This document shows positions 31,979 through 38,141 of a stretch of 38,141 bases of DNA, piece after piece. The stretch comes from Pseudomonas sp. TNT3. Its GTDB lineage: Bacteria > Pseudomonadota > Gammaproteobacteria > Pseudomonadales > Pseudomonadaceae. Numbering within the stretch: the stretch's first letter is position 1; each line of letters starts with the position of its first letter. The position numbers and the translations under genes were made by a program. Location: positions 1-38,141 of the forward strand of contig NZ_WFGV02000055.1 in the NCBI RefSeq assembly GCF_010095445.2, given 5' to 3'. The notes below the pieces were generated by a model. It saw nothing but the letters and a program-made list of their open reading frames with translations, had not been told where the DNA came from and did no database searches.

Positions 31979-32353
31979 TCAGTCGTCGAGGGCTTGCACA
32001 CGAACCCGCGCAGTGCCGCTGCGCACCATGCCCAATCGCTCGGCCGCTTCGTGCGACACGTCGATAATGCGCCCACGCGTGTGCGGCCCGCGATCGTTGA
32101 TACGGACCACGCAGGACTTGTTGTTACTCAGGTTGGTGACCTTCACTCGCGTGCCAAAGGGTAACTGGCGATGGGCGGCGGTCAGGGAATTCTTGTTGAA
32201 ACGCTCGCCACTGGCGGTGCGTTTGCCTTGGTGTTTGGCGCCGTAGTAAGAGGCGGTACCGGTCTTGTCGTAGCCGTGTGGATCAATGATGTCGTTGCTG
32301 GCACAACCGGCCAGAAGAGAGAGCAAGGCGCAGGCGCCAAGTAGACGCTTCAT
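31979..32353 (-). CDS. RlpA-like lipoprotein, short (DPBB domain only)
   Basis: This encodes 124 residues. The signal peptide ends in the lipobox LLAGC, so Cys17 is the lipidated residue, and the next residues (ASN) favour the outer membrane. The remainder is one double-psi beta-barrel domain: GTASYYGAKHQGKRTASGERF, AAHRQLPFGTRVKVTNL, and INDRGPHTRGRIIDVS. Asp and His in the last and first of these are in the place of the catalytic residues of RlpA, which cleaves peptidoglycan strands stripped of stem peptides. It lacks the SPOR domain that directs full-length RlpA to the division site, so its location may differ. The gene is tightly packed, its stop lying 46 bases before the antiporter start. 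Confidence 0.85.
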   Translation of the reverse strand: MKRLLGACALLSLLAGCASNDIIDPHGYDKTGTASYYGAKHQGKRTASGERFNKNSLTAAHRQLPFGTRVKVTNLSNNKSCVVRINDRGPHTRGRIIDVSHEAAERLGMVRSGTARVRVQALDD

Positions 32354-32373
32354 TCAAGGTTTTCCAAAATAAA

Positions 32374-32506
32374 TGTGGCGAGGGAGCTTGCTCCCGCTGG
32401 TCTGCGAAGCAGACCCAAATCGGCAACCGCATTCTTTCTGGAAGAATGTATCAGCCGATTTTGCGACCGCTTCGCGGCCGAACGGGAGCAAGCTCCCTCG
32501 CCACAG
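32374..32506. repeat. REP pair
   Basis: TGTGGCGAGGGAGCTTGCTC at the left and its inverse at the right (near 32486-32506) enclose shorter inverted words such as CGGC-AACCGC and GCGGCCG. It separates the rlpA-like gene from gatB on the - strand. Confidence 0.8.
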
Positions 32507-32543
32507 AGGAATGAGCCAGGCCTGGAATCTGGCTCCATTCTCA

Positions 32544-33989
32544 TCAGCCTTCGAGCTTGCTTTTCAGCAGTTCGTTGACCTGTTGCGGGTTGGCCTTGCC
32601 TTTGGAGGCTTTCATGGCCTGGCCGACGAAGAAGCCGAACATTTTGCCGCGCTTGGCTTCGTCTGCCGCGCGGTATTGCTCGACCTGCTCGGCGTTGGCC
32701 GCGAGCATTTCGTCCAGCACCGCAGAGATCGCGCCGCTGTCGGTCACTTGCTTGAGGCCGCGCTTGTCGATGATCTCGTCCGCACTGCCTTCACCATTGG
32801 CCATCGCTTCAAAGACCACCTTGGCGATCTTGCCGGAGATGGTGTTGTCCTTGATGCGCAGCAGCATGCCGCCCAGTTGCTCGGCCGAAACCGGCGACTG
32901 ATCGATGTCCAGGCCCTGTTTGTTGAGCAAACTGCCCAGCTCTACCATCACCCAGTTCGCTGCGAGCTTGGCGTCACCGCCGATGCTCACGACCTTCTCG
33001 AAGTAATCGGCTTGCTCGCGGCTGGTGGACAGAACGCTGGCGTCGTAGACCGAAAGACCGAACTGCTCCTGGAAGCGCTCGCGTTTCTGCGGTGGCAATT
33101 CCGGAAGGGTGGCGCGCACCTCGTCGAGGAACGAGTTCTCGATCACCACCGGCAGCAGGTCCGGATCGGGGAAGTAACGGTAATCGTTGGCTTCCTCTTT
33201 GCTGCGCATCGGACGGGTTTCGTCCTTGTTCGGATCGTACAGACGGGTCTGCTGGATCACCTTGCCGCCGTCTTCGATCAGTTCGATCTGACGCTGCACT
33301 TCACTGTTGATCGCCTTCTCGATGAAGCGGAACGAGTTGACGTTCTTGATCTCGCAGCGGGTGCCGTATTCAACCTGGCCCTTCGGACGGATCGACACGT
33401 TGCAGTCGCAACGCAGCGAGCCTTCGGCCATGTTGCCGTCGCAGATGCCCAGGTAACGCACGAGTGCGTGGATGGTCTTGACGTAAGCCACCGCTTCCTT
33501 GGCGCTGCGCATGTCCGGCTCGGAAACGATTTCCAGCAGTGGCGTGCCGGCACGGTTCAGGTCGATGCCGGTGGCACCGTTGAATTCTTCGTGCAGGCTT
33601 TTGCCGGCGTCTTCTTCCAGGTGCGCACGGGTCACGCCGACACGTTTGATCGTGCCGTCTTCCAGGGCGATGTCCAGGTGGCCCTTGCCAACGATCGGCA
33701 ATTCCATCTGGCTGATCTGGTAGCCCTTGGGCAGGTCCGGGTAGAAGTAGTTTTTACGGGCGAACACGTTGTGCTGGCCGATCTCGGCGTCAATCGCCAG
33801 ACCGAACATCACGGCCATGCGCACCGCTTCCTGGTTCAGCACCGGCAATACGCCGGGCATGCCGAGGTCAACCAGGCTGGCCTGGGTGTTCGGCTCGGAA
33901 CCGAACGTGGTGGAACTACCGGAAAAGATTTTCGACCGGGTGGTGAGCTGGGTGTGAATCTCCAGCCCGATCACGACTTCCCATTGCAT
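32544..33989 (-). CDS. gatB: Asp/Glu-tRNA amidotransferase subunit B
   Basis: This encodes 481 residues, full length. GatB binds the mischarged Asp-tRNA(Asn) or Glu-tRNA and phosphorylates the acyl group using ATP. The N-terminal catalytic cradle starts MQWEVVIGLEIHTQL and has FARKNYFYPDLPKGYQ, EDAGKSLH and NRAGTPLLEIV. The C-terminal helical and YqeY-like tail (about 330-481) with ANWVMVELGSLLN binds the tRNA. Last of gatC-gatA-gatB, it starts ten bases after the gatA stop. Pseudomonads need GatCAB to make Asn-tRNA. Confidence 0.96.
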   Translation of the reverse strand: MQWEVVIGLEIHTQLTTRSKIFSGSSTTFGSEPNTQASLVDLGMPGVLPVLNQEAVRMAVMFGLAIDAEIGQHNVFARKNYFYPDLPKGYQISQMELPIVGKGHLDIALEDGTIKRVGVTRAHLEEDAGKSLHEEFNGATGIDLNRAGTPLLEIVSEPDMRSAKEAVAYVKTIHALVRYLGICDGNMAEGSLRCDCNVSIRPKGQVEYGTRCEIKNVNSFRFIEKAINSEVQRQIELIEDGGKVIQQTRLYDPNKDETRPMRSKEEANDYRYFPDPDLLPVVIENSFLDEVRATLPELPPQKRERFQEQFGLSVYDASVLSTSREQADYFEKVVSIGGDAKLAANWVMVELGSLLNKQGLDIDQSPVSAEQLGGMLLRIKDNTISGKIAKVVFEAMANGEGSADEIIDKRGLKQVTDSGAISAVLDEMLAANAEQVEQYRAADEAKRGKMFGFFVGQAMKASKGKANPQQVNELLKSKLEG

Positions 33990-33999
33990 GTGTTTCTCC

Positions 34000-35451
34000 T
34001 CAGAAGCCGGTTGGGGTGCGGGTGTGCCAGTCAGTATTCAATTGATACTGGTGGGCAACGTTCAACAGGCGACCTTCCTGGAAATACGGAGCGAGCAGTT
34101 GCACGCCGACCGGCAGACCGTCGACAAAACCTGCTGGCATGGACAAGCCCGGCAGACCGGCAAGGTTGGCAGTGATGGTGTAGACGTCTTCCAGGTACGC
34201 AGCGACCGGATCGCTGTTCTTGGCGCCGAGCTTCCAGGCCGGGTTCGGCGTGGTTGGGCCGAGGATGATGTCAACCTCATTGAAGGCCGCCATGAAGTCG
34301 TTCTTCACCAGACGGCGGATTTTTTGCGCCTTCAGGTAGTAAGCGTCGTAGTAACCGGCCGACAGGGCGTAGGCACCGACCATGATCCGGCGCTGAACTT
34401 CCGGGCCGAAACCTTCGCCGCGGGAGCGTTTGTAAAGGTCTTCCAGGTTCTTCGGATCTTCGCAGCGATGGCCAAACCGCACGCCATCAAAGCGCGACAG
34501 GTTGGAGGACGCTTCTGCCGGGGCGATCACGTAGTACGCAGGGATCGCGTGCTGCATGTTCGGCAGGCTAATTTCCTTGATCACGGCACCGAGCTTTTCC
34601 AGCTCCTTGATGCTGTTGTGGATCAGCTCGGCGATGCGCGGATCGAGACCGGCGCTGAAGTATTCCTTCGGCACGCCGATGCGCAGGCCTTTGAGCGATT
34701 CGTTGAGGCTGGCGCTGTAATCCGGCACCGGCTCGTCGATGCTGGTGGAGTCATTGGCGTCAAAACCCGCCATGCCTTGCAGCAGGATCGCGCAGTCTTC
34801 GGCGGTGCGGGCAAGCGGGCCGCCCTGATCGAGACTGGAGGCATAAGCGATCATGCCCCAGCGCGAAACACGACCGTACGTCGGTTTCAGGCCTGTCAGG
34901 TTGGTGAACGCGGCTGGCTGACGAATGGAGCCGCCGGTATCGGTCGCGGTGGCGGCCGGTAGCAGACGGGCGGCCACGGCAGCTGCCGAACCACCGGACG
35001 AGCCGCCGGGCACGTGTTCCAGGTTCCACGGGTTTTTCACGGCGCCGTAGTAGCTGGACTCGTTGGCCGAACCCATGGCGAATTCGTCCATGTTGGTCTT
35101 GCCAAGGGTCACAGCGCCCGCGGCGGCGAGCTTCGCAACGACGGTGGCGTCGTACGGCGCCTTGAAGTTATCGAGCATCTTCGAGCCGCAGCTGGTGCGG
35201 ATGCCCTGGGTGCAGAACAGGTCTTTGTGGGCGATCGGCGCGCCGAGCAGGGCGCCGCTCTCACCATTGGCCCGGCGTGCGTCAGCGGCTTTCGCCTGCT
35301 GGAGCGCCAGGTCTTCGGTGAGGCTGATGAAGCTGTTGAGCTGCGGATCGAGCTGGGCGATGCGCGCCAGCAGGACTTTGGTCAGCTCTTCGGAGGAAAA
35401 CTTTTTATCGGCGAGTCCGCGGGCGATCTCGGCCAGAGTCAATTGATGCAT
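34000..35451 (-). CDS. gatA: Asp/Glu-tRNA amidotransferase subunit A
   Basis: This 483-residue amidase-signature enzyme hydrolyses glutamine and passes ammonia to GatB. The Ser-cisSer-Lys triad is visible: Lys76 in IAHKDLF, the Ser pair in PGGSSGGSAAA (149-157), and Ser175 in DTGGSIRQPA. Length and C-terminus (HQYQLNTDWHTRTP) match the family. The start MHQLTLAEIARGL has GAG-type Shine-Dalgarno bases about ten before it and is 16 bases after the gatC stop. It is essential for protein synthesis in organisms using the transamidation pathway. Confidence 0.96.
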   Translation of the reverse strand: MHQLTLAEIARGLADKKFSSEELTKVLLARIAQLDPQLNSFISLTEDLALQQAKAADARRANGESGALLGAPIAHKDLFCTQGIRTSCGSKMLDNFKAPYDATVVAKLAAAGAVTLGKTNMDEFAMGSANESSYYGAVKNPWNLEHVPGGSSGGSAAAVAARLLPAATATDTGGSIRQPAAFTNLTGLKPTYGRVSRWGMIAYASSLDQGGPLARTAEDCAILLQGMAGFDANDSTSIDEPVPDYSASLNESLKGLRIGVPKEYFSAGLDPRIAELIHNSIKELEKLGAVIKEISLPNMQHAIPAYYVIAPAEASSNLSRFDGVRFGHRCEDPKNLEDLYKRSRGEGFGPEVQRRIMVGAYALSAGYYDAYYLKAQKIRRLVKNDFMAAFNEVDIILGPTTPNPAWKLGAKNSDPVAAYLEDVYTITANLAGLPGLSMPAGFVDGLPVGVQLLAPYFQEGRLLNVAHQYQLNTDWHTRTPTGF

Positions 35452-35467
35452 TGCAGGCTCTTTCCCT

Positions 35468-35755
35468 TTAGTCGATGACTTTCGGAACCAGGTACAGGCC
35501 GTTTTCGACCGCTGGTGCGATGGACTGATAGGCCTCGCGGTGATTGGTCTCGGTCACGACGTCTGCACGCAGGCGCTGGCTGGCTTCCAGTGGGTGGGCG
35601 AGCGGCTCGATACCGTCGGTATTGACCGCCTGCATTTCGTCGACAAGCCCGAGAATGCTGTTCAGGGCCGAAGTGATGTGTGGAAGATCGGCATCATTGA
35701 GGCCAAGGCAGGCCAGATGAGCGATTTTTTCCACGTCGGAGCGTTCAAGCGCCAT
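35468..35755 (-). CDS. gatC: Asp/Glu-tRNA amidotransferase subunit C
   Basis: This 95-residue small subunit wraps around and stabilises the GatA-GatB interface. It has the early motif VEKIAHLACLGL, the middle LNSILGLVDEMQAVNTDGIEPLAHP and the end VENGLYLVPKVI, all family hallmarks. GGAG lies six bases before the ATG. It is the first gene of the operon, divergent from mreB across a 210-bp gap. Confidence 0.96.
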   Translation of the reverse strand: MALERSDVEKIAHLACLGLNDADLPHITSALNSILGLVDEMQAVNTDGIEPLAHPLEASQRLRADVVTETNHREAYQSIAPAVENGLYLVPKVID

Positions 35756-35965
35756 GGGAATCTCCAGTGGAAAACAGAACGGACGGCGTCCGTGTGTTAG
35801 ATTGTCGGAACACTACCGCATTTCTACGGTCATAAGGCCGCGATTGTGGGGGTTGGTGCACAGAAAAGCGGCCAATTTAACATATTGGCGCCTTGCCCAA
35901 AATCCCTGTCGTTGTTAGAGTTTGCCGCACTTTTTTACCCACGCGTTGCCTAGGGTCCTTTCCCC
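35756..35965. other. Divergent promoter region between gatC and mreB
   Basis: Two operons start here in opposite directions, so at least two promoters must be present. I did not find a convincing pair of -35/-10 boxes for either, and the region has no strong hairpin. Confidence 0.4.
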
Positions 35966-37003
35966 ATGTTCAAGAAACTGCGTGGCATGTTTTCCAGCGA
36001 TCTCTCCATTGACCTGGGCACTGCCAACACCCTTATTTACGTGCGCGAGCGCGGAATCGTCCTGAATGAGCCATCGGTTGTGGCCATTCGGACACACGGT
36101 AACCAGAAAAGTGTCGTTGCCGTTGGCACCGAGGCCAAGCGCATGCTCGGCCGTACGCCGGGCAACATTGCTGCCATTCGTCCGATGAAAGACGGCGTGA
36201 TCGCCGACTTCAGCGTCTGCGAAAAGATGCTGCAATACTTTATTAACAAGGTTCACGAAAACAGCTTTCTGCAGCCTAGCCCGCGTGTGTTGATCTGCGT
36301 TCCATGCAAATCCACTCAGGTTGAGCGTCGCGCCATCCGTGAATCGGCCCTGGGTGCCGGTGCTCGTGAAGTGTTCCTGATCGAAGAGCCAATGGCCGCT
36401 GCGATCGGTGCCGGCTTGCCGGTTGAAGAAGCCCGCGGTTCGATGGTTGTCGACATCGGTGGTGGTACTACCGAAATCGCACTGATCTCCCTGAACGGTG
36501 TGGTTTACGCTGAATCCGTGCGAGTTGGCGGTGACCGCTTCGACGAAGCAATCATCACTTACGTGCGTCGCAACTACGGCAGCCTGATCGGCGAATCCAC
36601 CGCCGAGCGCATCAAGCAGGAAATCGGTACGGCCTACCCGGGCGGCGAAGTGCGCGAAGTTGATGTTCGCGGTCGCAACCTGGCAGAAGGCGTTCCTCGT
36701 GCCTTTACCCTGAATTCGAATGAAGTGCTGGAAGCTCTGCAAGAGTCTCTGGCTACCATCGTTCAGGCTGTGAAAAGCGCGCTGGAGCAATCGCCTCCGG
36801 AGCTGGCTTCCGATATCGCCGAGCGTGGCCTGGTGCTGACCGGTGGTGGCGCCTTGCTGCGTGACCTCGACAAGTTGCTGGCCCAGGAAACCGGTCTGCC
36901 AGTCATCGTTGCCGAAGACCCGCTGACATGCGTTGCTCGCGGCGGTGGCCGTGCATTGGAAATGATGGATAAACACACCATGGACCTGCTTTCCAGCGAG
37001 TAA
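35966..37003 (+). CDS. mreB: Rod-shape determining actin homologue MreB
   Basis: This 345-residue bacterial actin polymerises beneath the inner membrane and directs elongation of the cell wall. ATPase motifs are visible: phosphate-1 SIDLGTANTLIYV (from residue 14), phosphate-2 DIGGGTTEIALISL (about 160-175), and adenosine LTGGGALL (about 290). The opening MFKKLRGMFSSDL gives a short amphipathic, membrane-touching N-terminus. The start is followed in order by mreC, the usual mreBCD arrangement. Confidence 0.97.
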   Translation: MFKKLRGMFSSDLSIDLGTANTLIYVRERGIVLNEPSVVAIRTHGNQKSVVAVGTEAKRMLGRTPGNIAAIRPMKDGVIADFSVCEKMLQYFINKVHENSFLQPSPRVLICVPCKSTQVERRAIRESALGAGAREVFLIEEPMAAAIGAGLPVEEARGSMVVDIGGGTTEIALISLNGVVYAESVRVGGDRFDEAIITYVRRNYGSLIGESTAERIKQEIGTAYPGGEVREVDVRGRNLAEGVPRAFTLNSNEVLEALQESLATIVQAVKSALEQSPPELASDIAERGLVLTGGGALLRDLDKLLAQETGLPVIVAEDPLTCVARGGGRALEMMDKHTMDLLSSE

Positions 37004-37036
37004 ATCGTTGGCATGCATCTATGCTGTTGAGCGCGC

Positions 37037-37060
37037 AGGCAGCACTTTGCAGTGCTGCCT
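37037..37060 (+). terminator. Hairpin between mreB and mreC (attenuator-like)
   Basis: AGGCAGCACT pairs perfectly with AGTGCTGCCT across a four-base loop, 33 bases after the mreB stop. The tail GTTGGCGTTTATCTTC is only moderately T-rich, so partial termination is more likely than a full stop. Confidence 0.55.
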
Positions 37061-37146
37061 GTTGGCGTTTATCTTCTGTCAGTCTGCATCCAGGCCGGTT
37101 TGATGCCGTATGAATAAAGAAAACATTTGCCTGGGAGGAGCGGCTT

Positions 37147-38141
37147 ATTAAACCGCTTTTCACCAAAGGGCCTTCACTGGGCGTGCGCTTGTTGGTGCTG
37201 GTCGTGCTATCGGTCGCGCTGATGGTGGTCGATGCCCGCTTCACACTGTTCAAGCCAGTGCGTAGCCAAATGTCGCTGGTACTGATGCAGTCCTACTGGA
37301 TCACCGACCTGCCACAGCGGTTATGGCAGGGTGTGGCCAGCCAGTTTGGCAGCCGGACCGAACTCGTCGCCGAAAACGAAAAACTCAAGACTGAAAACCT
37401 GCTGTTGCAGGGCCGCATGCAGAAGCTTGCCGCCCTCACCGAGCAGAACGTTCGGCTGCGCGAGTTGCTCAATTCCTCAGCATTGGTCAACGAAAAGGTC
37501 GAAGTTGCCGAGTTGATCGGCATGGACCCCAACCCCTTCACCCATCGCATCATCATCAACAAAGGTGAGCGCGACGGTGTGGTCCTCGGCCAGCCGGTGC
37601 TCGACGCCCGTGGCCTGATGGGCCAGGTGGTTGAGTTGATGCCCTACACCTCCCGCGTCCTGCTGCTGACCGACACCACCCACAGCATCCCGGTGCAAGT
37701 GAACCGTAACGGTCTGCGGGCGATTGCCAGCGGCACCGGCAATCCGGAACGCCTGGAACTGCGTCACGTGGCCGACACCGCCGACATCAAGGAAGGTGAT
37801 CTGCTGGTCAGCTCCGGCCTGGGTCAGCGCTTCCCGGCGGGTTATCCCGTAGCGACGGTCAAGGAAGTGATTCACGACTCCGGTCAACCCTTCGCCATTG
37901 TTCGCGCCGTACCCACTGCCGCGTTGAATCGCAGCCGCTACTTGCTGCTGGTGTTCAGCGACGGTCGTACGGCCGAAGAGCGTGCCAATGAAGCCGCCCA
38001 GGCTCAGGAGGCGCTGGATCAGTATGGTGGTGGCCCGGTTATTCCTCCCACCGTATCGAAGCCGGCCATTGTGCCTGCAGCGGTGGCGGCTCCTGCCGCT
38101 CCTGTAGCACCGGCTGCCGCAACACCGGCCGCACCGGCCAC
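37147..38141 (+). CDS. mreC: Rod-shape determining protein MreC (C-terminus beyond the window), apparent ATT start
   Basis: This is partial: 331 codons are seen and the frame is open to the last base. MreC is a bitopic inner-membrane protein that links MreB to the periplasmic wall-elongation enzymes. A membrane helix lies at about residues 12-28, followed by a coiled coil (about 65-105, LVAENEKLKTENLLLQGRMQK) and the beta-barrel pair with DARGLMGQVVEL and LLLTDTTHSIPVQV. The tail becomes Pro/Ala-rich. No ATG, GTG or TTG exists between the frame's upstream stop (37111) and a GTG at 37183. An ATT at 37147 has GGGAGGAG six bases before it, and starting there gives M-KPLFTKGPSLGVRLL, which lines up with the MKPIFSRGPSLQIRLI start of E. 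coli MreC. Confidence 0.9.
   Translation, partial: MKPLFTKGPSLGVRLLVLVVLSVALMVVDARFTLFKPVRSQMSLVLMQSYWITDLPQRLWQGVASQFGSRTELVAENEKLKTENLLLQGRMQKLAALTEQNVRLRELLNSSALVNEKVEVAELIGMDPNPFTHRIIINKGERDGVVLGQPVLDARGLMGQVVELMPYTSRVLLLTDTTHSIPVQVNRNGLRAIASGTGNPERLELRHVADTADIKEGDLLVSSGLGQRFPAGYPVATVKEVIHDSGQPFAIVRAVPTAALNRSRYLLLVFSDGRTAEERANEAAQAQEALDQYGGGPVIPPTVSKPAIVPAAVAAPAAPVAPAAATPAAPA

Noticed and set aside
31933..32076. 49-codon extension of the antiporter gene
   Set aside because: It would overlap the RlpA-like gene by about a hundred bases and adds a non-membrane, Cys-rich segment unlike the family.
1..38141. CRISPR array, tRNA or rRNA genes
   Set aside because: No regularly spaced short repeats and no cloverleaf or rRNA-like stretch were recognised by eye; a tRNA scan could confirm.

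Overview
The window reads as a chromosome segment of a fluorescent-group Pseudomonas. The evidence is high GC coding DNA, at least eight Pseudomonas-type REP palindromes, a peptide-transport locus laid out as in P. aeruginosa (several DppA-type binding proteins, an OprD-family porin, then dppBCDF), RoxSR, and the gatCAB / mreBC neighbourhood. The organism is inferred from gene content and order, not from any database match.

Left edge (1-4780). The window opens in the last codons of an IS3-type transposase whose right end appears to break a REP palindrome. A small secreted acidic protein follows, then a visibly AT-richer three-gene operon on the + strand: a PLP fold-type-II-like enzyme, a FemAB/GNAT-like acyltransferase and an MFS exporter, with overlapping gene ends. 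This operon lies between two direct copies of a terminator-like hairpin (about 661-704 and 4686-4730) that share a 21-bp identical core. It looks like an inserted cassette that makes and exports a small amino-acid-derived molecule, and it is the best candidate here for an undescribed system.

Peptide uptake (4782-18295, all on the - strand). In transcription order: a SIMPL-domain periplasmic protein, three closely related DppA-like binding proteins, an OprD-family porin (opdP-like), a fourth binding protein, then permeases dppB and dppC and ATPases dppD and dppF. Most of the binding-protein and porin genes are followed by their own hairpins. A hairpin also separates the fourth binding protein from the permease genes, which fits strong expression of binding proteins and weaker expression of the membrane machinery.

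Middle (18656-22301, +). The redox sensor kinase RoxS and its regulator RoxR overlap, end in a terminator, and are followed by a YddA/SbmA-like ABC exporter.

Aldarate catabolism (22549-29199, +). A GntR/FadR regulator, 5-dehydro-4-deoxyglucarate dehydratase (kdgD), 2,5-dioxovalerate dehydrogenase, a glucarate/galactarate MFS transporter and galactarate dehydratase (garD) together take galactarate to 2-oxoglutarate. A clear sigma-70-like promoter with an overlapping inverted repeat precedes kdgD.

Right part (29399-38141). An AEC transporter (+); then on the - strand an RlpA-like lipoprotein, a Ca/Na-antiporter-family protein overlapping a carboxymuconolactone-decarboxylase-family gene, and the gatC-gatA-gatB operon; then divergently mreB and the beginning of mreC, which appears to start at an ATT codon and runs off the window. 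I saw no tRNA, rRNA or CRISPR array.
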